From an uncultured Solirubrobacteraceae bacterium (GTDB taxonomy: Bacteria > Actinomycetota > Thermoleophilia > Solirubrobacterales > Solirubrobacteraceae): DNA of 21,197 nt. The stretch is from the NCBI GenBank assembly GCA_955652345.1, contig CATPBV010000309.1, positions 1 to 21,197 of the forward strand, in the 5' to 3' direction. The position numbers were made by a program, and so were the translations under genes. This document shows positions 7,667 through 15,270 of this stretch, piece by piece (positions within the stretch are counted from its first letter, which is position 1; the number at the start of each line of letters is the position of its first letter). The notes under the pieces were generated by a model. It saw only the letters and a list, made by a program, of their open reading frames with translations. It did no database searches and was not told the origin of the DNA.

Positions 7667-8027
7667 TCGATCGGCTTCTCGCCGTTGTGGTCGACTTGGC
7701 GTGGATGGCCCGCTCGTAGGACAGGCGAAACAGCTCGACGGCAGCCTCTACATCCGCCGGCGTCTTGATCCGGAATGTGACCCACCCCGAGTCGGGCAGC
7801 ACGTGATGCGGAAGCGCGCGGCCCGTCGCTACCAACTCGTCTCGCACCCGTCGAGGAAAGGGCAGATCCGCGATCCGGTCGCCGTGCAGATGGCCGACCT
7901 CCCGCCGCCCCACCCGGAACTCGATGCCGCCAAAGCGATGCGGACCGATCTCCACGTCACGCCACGAGCCAACGGCCGCGATGATTCGCTGCGCTCGGTC
8001 CGGCTGCTGAGCGATGACGTCTGACAT
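7659..8027 (-). CDS. DUF5519 / 'luciferase' domain protein
   Basis: 122 aa from the ATG at 8025-8027. Family landmarks in order are FGGIEFRVGRREVGHLHGD (32-50), ADLPFP (53-58), ALPHHVLPDSGWVTF (71-85) and ADVEAAVELFRLSYERA (91-107). The conserved His residues (46, 48, 74, 75) are present. The family is annotated as luciferase domain-containing; the name does not imply light emission and the bacterial role is unknown. The start is chosen because GGAGG precedes it (3 nt spacing); an upstream in-frame ATG at 8072 would put the direct-repeat sequence inside the coding region. It is first in a two-gene operon, overlapping the propeller gene by 8 bp. Confidence 0.78.
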   Translation of the reverse strand: MSDVIAQQPDRAQRIIAAVGSWRDVEIGPHRFGGIEFRVGRREVGHLHGDRIADLPFPRRVRDELVATGRALPHHVLPDSGWVTFRIKTPADVEAAVELFRLSYERAIHAKSTTTARSRSNG

Positions 8028-8057
8028 CGACCTCCAGAGTACGAGAGAGCCAGTCCC

Positions 8058-8095
8058 GATCGCCATCGGCAATTGGTATTACGACCTCTGGCCCA
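8058..8095 (+). repeat. Imperfect direct repeat, copy B
   Basis: 38 bp, matching 3935-3973 in the same orientation (about 34 of 39 positions). It lies in the divergent gap upstream of the DUF5519 gene. Together the two copies bracket a 4.1 kb segment of five genes. Confidence 0.8.
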
Positions 8096-8210
8096 GCGCG
8101 TCCGCCCTTGAAAGTTCGCGGGCACCAGCCATCGGACAAGTGCACGGGTACCCTCCGGCCGAGCCGCACGAGTGACTTCGGCAGAGTCGACCAGCGGGAG
8201 ATGAGACGAG

Positions 8211-9032
8211 ATGTCAGGCGCCCATTCGCGGACCGGCTATGCGCCGATCGGCGATCTGCAGATGTAATACGAGATCCACGGCCGCGGCAGACCGCTCGTG
8301 CTGCTGCACGGCGCCTACCTGACGATCGACCTGATGGGACCGATCCTCCCCGAGCTGGCCAAGACCCAAGAGGTGATCGCAGTCGAGCTGCAGGGGCACG
8401 GGCACACCGCCGATGTCGACCGGCCGCTCACGTATGAGCAGATGGCGGACGACACGGCGGCGTTGGTGCGCAGCCTGGGCATCGATCACGCCGATGTCTT
8501 CGGCTACAGCTTGGGCGGCGGCGTTGCCCTGCAGCTGGCGATGCGCCACCCGAGCGTTGTCCGCAAGCTTGTCATCGCCTCGGCCTCCTTCAGCAGCGAC
8601 GGCATGCACGCCATCGCGCTCGACATGTTCCCTTCGATCACGCCGGAATTGTTCGGCGGGTCTCCGATCGAGGATGCGTACCTCCGGACCGCTCCGAACC
8701 CCGGCGACTTTCCCAAGCTGGTCGAGAAGCTGACGCAACTGGACACGACCTCATACGCCTGGAACGAACAGGACATCGCCTCGATTGCCGCGCCCACCCT
8801 GATCGTCTTGGGGGACTCCGACGGCGTCCGCCTCGAACACGCCGTGGAACTCTTCAGGCTCCTCGGAGGCGGCGTGATGGGCGACCTCGAAGGATTGCCG
8901 AAGTCTCAGCTCGCCGTCCTCCCTGGGACCGCTCACTTCGTCCCACCCGGCTTTGGGGTGCTCGATCGCACCGAGTGGTTGCTCGCGGTCATCGCACCGT
9001 TCCTTGACGCGCCGATGCCCGTGGACTCGTGA
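8211..9032 (+). pseudogene. Alpha/beta hydrolase with in-frame premature stop
   Basis: From ATG 8211 the frame reads MSGAHSRTGYAPIGDLQM, then TAA at 8265-8267, then YEIHGRGRPLVLLHGAYLT and a full hydrolase to 9032. Without the stop the product would be 273 aa, typical for the family. Catalytic parts are intact: LLHGAY oxyanion region, GYSLGGG elbow with the nucleophile Ser (codon 100 of the restored frame), LGDSDGV acid region and GTAHFVPPG His region. The interrupted codon sits where a Tyr would fit (TAC to TAA by one substitution). Restart at GTG 8298 would give 244 aa lacking the first strands of the fold, so activity is doubtful. GGGAG lies 10 nt before ATG 8211. Confidence 0.8.
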
Positions 9033-9107
9033 CCGCGCTCGCGCTATCGCACGGGGATCCAGAGGCGCCCTTCTCGCAGACGTGAGATGTCTGGAAGGAT
9101 GTGTCCG

Positions 9108-9773
9108 GTGCCGATGGAAAAGGCTGACCCTGGGTCTTGCTCCGACGCTCCGACAGTGACGGTTCGGGGCGAGGCGGTCATTCGCGCGGAGCCCGACGAG
9201 GCCACGCTGTGGGTCACGCTGACCGCGCTCGAGGACGCTCCTGGGCCGGCGCTCGCCGACGTCTCCCTTCGCAGCGAAGCGCTCGTGGCGCTGTTGGATG
9301 AGCTAGGGGTCGTCAAGGCGGACCGCTCGACGACGGGGGTCACCGTCTACGAGGAGCTCGACCACACCGCACGTGGGCGCCGGTCGCTCGGCCATCGCGC
9401 CGCCGCCCGTGTCGCTGCGCGTCTCACCGATCCCGAGCTGATCGGTCGTCTCGTGACACGAGCTACGACCGAACTCGACGCGCAAATCGACGGTCCTCGA
9501 TGGGAGATCGCCGCCGACAATCCAGTTCGACTTGAAGCCGCCCGCAAAGCCGCGGGCGACGGAAAGCGCAAAGCCCAAGCGTACGCGGACGGAGTTGGCG
9601 CCCGGCTCGGACCGGTGGTCAGACTCTCTGAACCGGATCTCGGGTTCAGCGGCCCGAGGAGAACCGGCAAGCTCATAGCGCTCGCGGCGAGTGCTGAGCC
9701 GATGCCGATCGAGGCTGGCGAACACGAAGTCGCTGCGGCGATCGACGTGACGTTCGCCCTCGCGCTCACCTGA
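9108..9773 (+). CDS. SIMPL (DUF541) domain protein
   Basis: 221 aa from GTG 9108; the frame can also start at ATG 9087 or ATG 9114. GGAAGG at 9093-9098 sits 9 nt before GTG 9108, favouring that start. The domain runs from TVTVRGEAVIRAEPDEATLWVTLTA through a coiled middle (LRSEALVALLDELGV, STTGVTVYEELDH) to ARKAAGDGKRKAQAYADGVGARLGPVVRLSEPD and a final strand AAAIDVTFAL. SIMPL proteins often carry a signal peptide; this one does not, so it is probably cytoplasmic. The family has no firmly established biochemical function in bacteria. It stands alone between a broken hydrolase and the DUF1326 gene. Confidence 0.85.
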   Translation: MPMEKADPGSCSDAPTVTVRGEAVIRAEPDEATLWVTLTALEDAPGPALADVSLRSEALVALLDELGVVKADRSTTGVTVYEELDHTARGRRSLGHRAAARVAARLTDPELIGRLVTRATTELDAQIDGPRWEIAADNPVRLEAARKAAGDGKRKAQAYADGVGARLGPVVRLSEPDLGFSGPRRTGKLIALAASAEPMPIEAGEHEVAAAIDVTFALALT

Positions 9774-9921
9774 CGCTCGATCACGGGTCACATCAGCGGG
9801 CCTTCGCGGGTCTGGTGCAGATCGTCTGGCTGCGCAACCGAGCATCCCTACAACATCGCGCTGAACATCGGCTCGGATGGGATGTGCGAGATCAGCCGGC
9901 CACGGGCGTAATACTGGAGCG

Positions 9922-10527
9922 ATGAGCTGGCACATCCGCGGCACCTACTTCGAGGCTTGCAACTGCGTCGCTATCTGCCCATGTCGCCGGATCGACGGCG
10001 TGCCGGGCGGGCGCTCGACGCACGGCATCTGCATGGGAGTCCTCTCGTGGCTGATCGAGGAGGGGGCGGTAGACGGCACCGACCTCGCCGGGCTCCCTGT
10101 CGCGCTGGCCACCCACTACAACGACGATGAGCGGGGGTCGCCGTGGACGTGGATCCTGTATCTCGACGTGCGCGCTTCCAGCGAGCAGCGTGCCGCGCTC
10201 GAGGCGATCTTCGCCGGTCGTCTCGGGGGGGATGCGGAGCGCCACTTTCCGTGGGCGTGGAAGGAGAGCGAGCTCCTCGCAGTGCGGCCGGTCGAGATCG
10301 ATGTCGACCACACGCGGCGCCGCCAGTGGCTGCGAATACGCGATTGCCTCAGCGTGCGGATCCGTGATCGCTACGACGGCATTGAGACCGTCACATGTGT
10401 GATTCCCGGTCACGAACGACCGGGCGAAGAGCTCATCGCGGACGAGCTCGTAGTGCAGGACGGCGCGCTCGCATTCAACTTCCGTGGGATGTGCGGCTAC
10501 GGAACGACGTTCGACTACGCGGGCTGA
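9922..10527 (+). CDS. DUF1326 domain protein (copy 1)
   Basis: 201 aa from ATG 9922; the open frame extends to 9877 but family homology begins at MSWHIRGTYFEA. A short-spaced GGAG (9916-9919) precedes the ATG. Residues 13-21 hold a CxCxxxCxC cluster (CNCVAICPC), the likely metal-binding hallmark of the family. Downstream are GVLSWLIEEGAVDG, TWILYLDVRASSEQRAALEAIFAG and a C-terminal FNFRGMCGYGTTFDYAG. DUF1326 genes are frequently found beside DUF2182 genes, as here. It converges on the DUF2182 gene with a 51 bp gap, so it is a separate transcript from copy 2. The molecular function is not established; metal binding is inference from the cysteines. Confidence 0.88.
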   Translation: MSWHIRGTYFEACNCVAICPCRRIDGVPGGRSTHGICMGVLSWLIEEGAVDGTDLAGLPVALATHYNDDERGSPWTWILYLDVRASSEQRAALEAIFAGRLGGDAERHFPWAWKESELLAVRPVEIDVDHTRRRQWLRIRDCLSVRIRDRYDGIETVTCVIPGHERPGEELIADELVVQDGALAFNFRGMCGYGTTFDYAG

Positions 10528-10578
10528 CGGAAACCAGATCGCAAGCTCACCGGCCGTCGCACCCGGTTGAGCGCAGCC

Positions 10579-11424
10579 CTAATGCATCATGCTCATCGCG
10601 TGCATCGCGTGGCGGCTACCGGGCACGACGAGTGCGGGAACGGAATCGGGTGCTGCCACGACCGCGACCGCGAGCACGAGCAGGACCGCCGCCGTCCCCC
10701 ACGTCACGAGGCGTCGCCACGGGAGGCTCTTCTCGAGCGTGATCAGCGCCGCGACGAACGCCATCCACACGAGGCTCATCACCCCGAGGGCGAACAGCGC
10801 GGCCATGAGCGCCCAGCAGCAGCCAACGCACCAGGCGGCGTGCCTTGCGCCCATCTCGAGGGCCCCGCGCCCTCCCTCCCGCCACGCGCCGAGGAGGAAT
10901 CCGAGCGGGCTGCGGCACTTGTGCAAGCAGGCGTTCTTGAGCGGCGTCAGCTCGTAGAGCGCGGCGACGGCGAGCACACCGCCGGCGAACCAGCGACCGC
11001 CGGAGTGCCACGCCAGGTCAGCCCCAAACAGGCTGCTTCCGAGGCGAAACACGCCGTAGGCGGCCAGTCCTGTAGCGCCCCAGACGAGCAGGTAGCCCGT
11101 GGCGAACAACAGCGACCGGCTCAGCCCGCGTCGCCGTGTCAGCTTCGCGTACAGCGCGACTGTCGGTGACACAGCCGGGAACATCATCGCCGCCATCATC
11201 ACGACCCACACGCCGAGAAACCAACCGAGGGTCCCGAGGCTTGTGCCGGGCCCCGCATCCATCCCGGCCATGCGGTCGGCGGTCAGCCACCAGGCGAGGC
11301 CGGCCAGCACGAACAACAGCGCGACAAGTCCCAGACGAGCCCGCACAGCGGCGAACGCCTCGGCTAAGCCATCTCCAGCTCGGCCGCGGTCGGCTGGCGC
11401 GGAGACCCCCGCCGCTGCGCTCAT
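10579..11424 (-). CDS. DUF2182 predicted metal-binding integral membrane protein
   Basis: 281 aa, polytopic. Hydrophobic segments lie at about 31-48, 66-92, 104-126, 146-158, 195-232 and 240-258. Family motifs: WVVMMAAMMFPA (73-84), LYELTPLKNACLHKCRSP (156-173), CVGCCWALMAALFALGVMS (199-217) and MAFVAALITLEK (221-232). The C-terminus is unusually Met/His-rich (RHAMHAMSMMH, 271-281), a pattern seen in copper-binding tails. The start ATG overlaps the upstream DUF1326 stop by 4 bp (ATGA), implying translational coupling and joint function. The family is annotated as a predicted metal-binding membrane protein; the specific metal and direction of transport, if any, are unknown. Confidence 0.9.
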   Translation of the reverse strand: MSAAAGVSAPADRGRAGDGLAEAFAAVRARLGLVALLFVLAGLAWWLTADRMAGMDAGPGTSLGTLGWFLGVWVVMMAAMMFPAVSPTVALYAKLTRRRGLSRSLLFATGYLLVWGATGLAAYGVFRLGSSLFGADLAWHSGGRWFAGGVLAVAALYELTPLKNACLHKCRSPLGFLLGAWREGGRGALEMGARHAAWCVGCCWALMAALFALGVMSLVWMAFVAALITLEKSLPWRRLVTWGTAAVLLVLAVAVVAAPDSVPALVVPGSRHAMHAMSMMH

Positions 11425-12023
11425 GCGGCCCAGGAGAAGCTCGACCTGGAGAAGGCCGCGTTGCCCTCGTACTGGATGCCGAACGCGTCGATCTTCGACC
11501 GCGTCGCGTGGGCGACGGTCAGCTCCGACCCAGCCGGATGGAAGACACCGGTGAGCTTCGCCGGCTCGCCTGTCTCGATGCCGAACGGCACGACGTCCTC
11601 GATCTCGAAGTCGACCGCGTCGCCGATCCGGATCGAGTGACGCAGCCCGTCCTCGCGCACCTCAATCGGCGCGCGCTCGACGCCGAGGTTCTCGCTCACA
11701 AGCGGTCCCAGGGCTTCCATCGGTCCGCCCAGCGCTCCCGAGAAGACCGCACCGAGCTTCTCAGCCTGCGCATCGGAGGCCGCGGCGTCGATGAAGACCC
11801 CGAGGCGCCAGTTTCCCTCGCTCATCACCTTCGGCGTATCCGCGAGCGCCGCAACGGTCAAGCCGCTGACGTCAACACCTTCAACGTCGCCGTCGTGGAC
11901 GTTGAAGACCAGCGTGACCTTGCAGCGATCGTACGTCGCACCCAGCGCCAGCGACGCGGTGCAAGCGCACACCATGTCGCACGAGCAAGTCTCGAAATAC
12001 GACCCCGCGAGCTTCCACGACAT
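11421..12023 (-). CDS. DUF1326 domain protein (copy 2)
   Basis: 200 aa from the ATG at 12021-12023, supported by AGGAGG about 6 nt upstream; the open frame reaches 12047. Residues 13-21 give CSCDMVCAC, the same CxCxxxCxC spacing as the copy at 9922. The rest follows the family: LVFNVHDGDVEGVDVSGL, GNWRLGVFIDAAASDAQAEKL, FSGALGGPMEALGPLV, and an FSRSSFSWAA end. It is the first gene of a two-gene operon with DUF2182 (4 bp overlap). The two DUF1326 copies are clearly diverged, with few residues in common outside the N-terminal motif, so they are not a recent duplication. It is divergent from the LAL regulator. Confidence 0.9.
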   Translation of the reverse strand: MSWKLAGSYFETCSCDMVCACTASLALGATYDRCKVTLVFNVHDGDVEGVDVSGLTVAALADTPKVMSEGNWRLGVFIDAAASDAQAEKLGAVFSGALGGPMEALGPLVSENLGVERAPIEVREDGLRHSIRIGDAVDFEIEDVVPFGIETGEPAKLTGVFHPAGSELTVAHATRSKIDAFGIQYEGNAAFSRSSFSWAA

Positions 12024-12162
12024 TTCCGCCTCCTGGTAGATGATCACAAGCTCGAGGCGCGATTCTCCCCCTTTCGGTCTGGACGGTCAACTGCTCCGCA
12101 CCACTCGACCACAGCCCTGCGATAGCGGCATCTGACACACGCTTGTGCTCGCGGTCTCCCGT

Positions 12163-12168
12163 TACGAT
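12163..12168 (+). promoter_or_regulatory. Candidate -10 box for a leaderless LAL mRNA
   Basis: TACGAT fits TANNNT and ends 6 nt before GTG 12175, the same geometry as the TetR gene. No Shine-Dalgarno precedes the GTG. This supports both leaderless transcription and the choice of GTG 12175 as start. The -35 element is not convincing. Confidence 0.45.
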
Positions 12169-12174
12169 CGCGCC

Positions 12175-14784
12175 GTGGTCTCACTGCTTGAGCGCGAGGA
12201 TGAGCTCGGGTTGCTGGTTGGGGCCGTGGAGCGGGCCGTTGATGGGCGTGGCGGCGTAGTCCTCGTGGGCGGAGAGGCGGGCATCGGGAAGACTTCCCTG
12301 GTTCGAGCGCTCCGCGGGCGTGTGGAGGAGCAGGTGACGTGGCTGCTGGGAGCGTGCGAGCCGTTGTCGGTGCCGGTTCCGTTGGGGCCCCTGCGCGAGC
12401 TGTATGAGGCCGCTGGCGGAGGCGATCTCGCCGAGCTTGGGAGTGACGACCGGCTGGTGCTGGCGCGTGGCTTGCTGAATGCGCTGGCCGAGCGGGCGCC
12501 GGCGGTTGCCGTGGTCGAGGATGTTCATTGGGCTGATCCGCTGACCCTGGATCTGCTTCGGATTCTGGCCCGTCGCGTGGAGGAGATAGGCGTCGTCGTC
12601 GTCGTTACCTATCGCGATGACGAGGTGGGGGCGCACCCGGCGCTCACGCTGTTGCTCGGTGACCTCGCGACCAACCCGGTGCTTACGCGCATCCTCTTGC
12701 GGCCGTTCTCCGCCTCGGCGGTTCGGGATCTGGCCGGGCCGAGCGGGCTTGACGCCGGCGAGCTCGTGCGAGCCACCGGCGGTAACCCCTTCCTCGTCGT
12801 TGAGTCGATTGCCGCTGGGGGGCGGTTGCCTGCCTCGGTCAGGGACGCGGCCCTGGCGCGGGCGGGGCGTCTCAGCCTCAAGGCGCGCGAAGCCGTCGAT
12901 GCAGCAGCGGTGATCGGTCAGCGCGTTGACGGGGCGCTGCTTCGGTCGGTCGCGCCCGTGGATCTCGAAGTTCTCGAAGAGGCGCAGGCGCGCGGCGTGC
13001 TGGTGGAGGAAGGGTCCGTACTCGGATTCAGGCACGAGTTGATTCGCGAGGCGATCGAGAGCTCGATCTCCGCGCAGCGCCGAGGAAAGCTGCATGCGCG
13101 CGTAGTGAAGGCGCTCGCGGAGCGGGCCGACGCCGCCGATCATGCCCGATTGGCTCACCATGCAGAGCTGGCGGGCCTGACCTCACAAGCATCTCACTAC
13201 GCGATGCTGGCCGCCGACGAGGCCGAGAAGGTCGGCGCCTTGCGGGAAGCGTACCTGCAAGCCGATCGGGCTCTGCGGCTGGGCAACGACCTGGACGCGA
13301 GCGCCCGCTTCGAGCTGCTCGTGCGGTACTCGCGTGCTTCGAACTTCTCCAATCCGTGCCTGGAGGATGCTGTGGACGCGGCCGAGAAGGCGGCCGCGCT
13401 GGCCGACGAGCTCGGCGATCCGGTGAGGCGCGCGCGTGCCTTGGTGGCGTTGGCCTGGGCGCTGTGGTCCTTGGAGCGGGTGGTCGAAGCGAGGGCTGCC
13501 GCCGAGCAGGCAATAGCCGTTCTTGACGGCACCGGCGACATCGCGGCGCTCGCGCGCGCCTATTCGACGTTGGTCAGGTTGGAGGCGACGGCGTTTGATC
13601 CGGGCGCCGCCGCCGAGTCGGGCTCTCGTGCGCTAGCTCTGGCCGCGGAAGCTGGGCTGGAGGAGATCCACCTTGATGTAGCGATCAGCGTCGGGCTGGC
13701 GCACGGCCATCGGGGCTGGCGCGACTCCCTGAGGACGCTCGCGGACGCGCTCGACACGGCAAAGCGACACGGACTCACACTCCAGATCGTCCGCACTTAC
13801 GTGAACCTGATGGTCGTGGCAGTCATGCTGCGTGACCACGCCTGGGCCGATCGGATCTTGAGTGAGGCACTCCCGCTGTTGGAGGAGTTCCACACGCCCA
13901 TTCCGGCGATGGCGATCGAGATCTTCTATGCGCGCAGCCTGCTTGACCGCGGCCGTTGGACAGAGGCACAGGCGATCGCCGCGCGACGGGAGCGGCCGTT
14001 GCAGGGTGAGTTTGCGGTGGCGTGTGCGATCGAAGGTCTGATTCAGGCGCGACGCGGCGAGCCGGACGCGGGACGGCTGCTCGAGCAGGCCTGGGAGGAG
14101 CTCCTCGAGTTGGTGGCGCCGGAAAGCTCGAGGCACGGAACGATCCGGCTTGCACTCGTCGAGGCGGCTTGGCTGCGGGATGATCGCGGGGAGGCGCTCG
14201 CTCAGCTGCGTGCCGCCCGTGAGTCACTGGCCGTCCCGCGTTTTGCACGGTCCGGCGGCGAGCTGGCAGTCTGGGCCAATCGCTTCGGCATGGAGCTCGT
14301 AGTGCCGAGCTGTGCTCCGGCACCGGTGCTGCTCGAGCTGGCAGGTGACTGGCGAGGTGCGATCGATGCCTGGCGAGAGCTCGATGCACCGTATGAGGCA
14401 GCTCTGGCGGCGCTCCCCGGCGACGAGCGCGCCGCTCGCGAAGCGCTGGCGACGCTGCACGGGCTGGGTGCAACGGCCGCGGCCAAGGCGTTCAGCCGCG
14501 AACGCACCGCACGGGGTGCTCGCCCGGCACGCGGACCCCGGCACTCGACGCTTGCCAATCCCGCGGGCCTGACCCGGCGCGAACAGGAGGTGCTGGATCG
14601 ACTGGCGACCGGCGCAACGAACGCGACGATCGCCGCGGCGTTCCATTTATCGGAGCGGACGGTGGGCCACCATGTGGCGGCGATCCTCCGGAAGCTCGGC
14701 GCACCGAACCGCCTCGCGGCCGTCGAGCACGCGCGGGCCAGAGGACTCCTTTCGCAAGATAGGCCCCCTGCTTCTGCAAAATAG
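12175..14784 (+). CDS. LAL-type LuxR family regulator with AAA ATPase domain
   Basis: 869 aa from GTG 12175 (frame open from 12145). The N-terminal start VVSLLEREDEL is typical of the family. Walker A is GGEAGIGKT (about 32-40) and Walker B is VAVVEDVHWAD (about 111-121), followed by the sensor strand VVVVTYRDDE. The middle, about residues 300-780, is Ala/Leu-rich helical repeat (TPR/MalT-like). The C-terminus is a LuxR/GerE helix-turn-helix: LTRREQEVLDRLATGATNATIAAAF, then LSERTVGHHVAAILRKLGA. Such large ATP-binding LuxR proteins (MalT relatives) activate transcription after binding an inducer. The adjacent downstream cupin genes are the likeliest targets (inference). Confidence 0.94.
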   Translation: MVSLLEREDELGLLVGAVERAVDGRGGVVLVGGEAGIGKTSLVRALRGRVEEQVTWLLGACEPLSVPVPLGPLRELYEAAGGGDLAELGSDDRLVLARGLLNALAERAPAVAVVEDVHWADPLTLDLLRILARRVEEIGVVVVVTYRDDEVGAHPALTLLLGDLATNPVLTRILLRPFSASAVRDLAGPSGLDAGELVRATGGNPFLVVESIAAGGRLPASVRDAALARAGRLSLKAREAVDAAAVIGQRVDGALLRSVAPVDLEVLEEAQARGVLVEEGSVLGFRHELIREAIESSISAQRRGKLHARVVKALAERADAADHARLAHHAELAGLTSQASHYAMLAADEAEKVGALREAYLQADRALRLGNDLDASARFELLVRYSRASNFSNPCLEDAVDAAEKAAALADELGDPVRRARALVALAWALWSLERVVEARAAAEQAIAVLDGTGDIAALARAYSTLVRLEATAFDPGAAAESGSRALALAAEAGLEEIHLDVAISVGLAHGHRGWRDSLRTLADALDTAKRHGLTLQIVRTYVNLMVVAVMLRDHAWADRILSEALPLLEEFHTPIPAMAIEIFYARSLLDRGRWTEAQAIAARRERPLQGEFAVACAIEGLIQARRGEPDAGRLLEQAWEELLELVAPESSRHGTIRLALVEAAWLRDDRGEALAQLRAARESLAVPRFARSGGELAVWANRFGMELVVPSCAPAPVLLELAGDWRGAIDAWRELDAPYEAALAALPGDERAAREALATLHGLGATAAAKAFSRERTARGARPARGPRHSTLANPAGLTRREQEVLDRLATGATNATIAAAFHLSERTVGHHVAAILRKLGAPNRLAAVEHARARGLLSQDRPPASAK

Positions 14785-14795
14785 GTCGATCGACC
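14784..14795. promoter_or_regulatory. Perfect 12 bp palindrome after the LAL stop
   Basis: GGTCGATCGACC is fully self-complementary and begins on the last base of the LAL stop codon, 58 bp before the cupin start. It is a candidate binding site for a dimeric regulator of the cupin genes. Chance palindromes of this length are rare but not excluded in GC-rich DNA. Confidence 0.35.
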
Positions 14796-14799
14796 GATG

Positions 14800-14820
14800 C
14801 GCAGCGGATGCTCCGCTGCG
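14800..14820 (+). terminator. Strong hairpin between LAL and cupin genes
   Basis: CGCAGCGGA (14800-14808) pairs perfectly with TCCGCTGCG (14812-14820) around a 3-base TGC loop, giving a 9 bp GC-rich stem. No U-tract follows, so it may be a GC-rich terminator of the LAL transcript, an attenuator, or an mRNA-stabilising element for the cupin genes. The ribosome site GAGGAGG (14842-14848) lies 22 bp downstream. Confidence 0.5.
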
Positions 14821-14853
14821 AGCCTCGTGCATCCCCGACATGAGGAGGCACAT

Positions 14854-15270
14854 ATGAGCAACAACCGGGAGACCGGGAGGAGCGACGCGATGAGCGAGTA
14901 CGTGGTCAAGTCGATCGATGAGATGCACGCGATCCACCACGGGATCGTGAAGCTCGCAGGCGCCGAACTTGGCGTCGAGTCGTTCGGGATCCAGGTCCTC
15001 GATTTCCCGGCCGGCTTCGTCGACTATCCGGAGCACGACCACTCGCACGACGGGCAGGAGGAGGTCTACCTGGCGCTGCGCGGGTCGGCCGAGTTCGAGA
15101 TTGACGGCGAGAGGGTTTCGATCAATCCCGGGCGCATGGTGCGGATCGGCGCCGGCGCCAAACGGCGGCTGGAGCCTGGCCCAGACGGGGTGAGGATCCT
15201 GGCGATCGGATGCAGCCCAGGCAGGACGTACGAGCGGCCCGAGGATTTCGGGCTGGCGGTGCGCTCATGA
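14854..15270 (+). CDS. Small cupin-domain protein
   Basis: 138 aa. ATG 14854 is chosen because GAGGAGG sits 5 nt upstream; the open frame from 14797 passes through the hairpin. The cupin metal motif 1 is YPEHDHSHDGQEEVYLALRG, with H-x-H-x4-E-type ligands, followed by AEFEIDGERVSINPGRMVRIGAGAKRRLEPGPDG (motif 2 region, with no clear second His). ILAIGCSPGRTYERPEDF ends the domain. It is a single-domain cytoplasmic cupin; substrate or enzyme class cannot be assigned. It overlaps the next cupin gene by 4 bp (ATGA), so the pair is translationally coupled. Confidence 0.85.
   Translation: MSNNRETGRSDAMSEYVVKSIDEMHAIHHGIVKLAGAELGVESFGIQVLDFPAGFVDYPEHDHSHDGQEEVYLALRGSAEFEIDGERVSINPGRMVRIGAGAKRRLEPGPDGVRILAIGCSPGRTYERPEDFGLAVRS

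Noticed and set aside
8028..8072. Upstream ATG (8072) for the DUF5519 gene
   Set aside because: The added 15 residues fall in the intergenic direct repeat region, and the ATG at 8027 has its own GGAGG. It is kept as a lesser possibility.
9774..9921. Possible small gene between the SIMPL and DUF1326 genes
   Set aside because: No frame with a start, ribosome site and protein-like composition; it looks like plain spacer.
11136..12125. Plus-strand open frame of 329 codons over the DUF2182/DUF1326 genes
   Set aside because: Low-complexity Arg-rich translation antisense to two recognised genes that are joined by an ATGA overlap.
12181..13161. Minus-strand open frame of 326 codons inside the LAL gene
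   Set aside because: Antisense to the ATPase domain, no recognisable motif, Gln/Arg-rich shadow.
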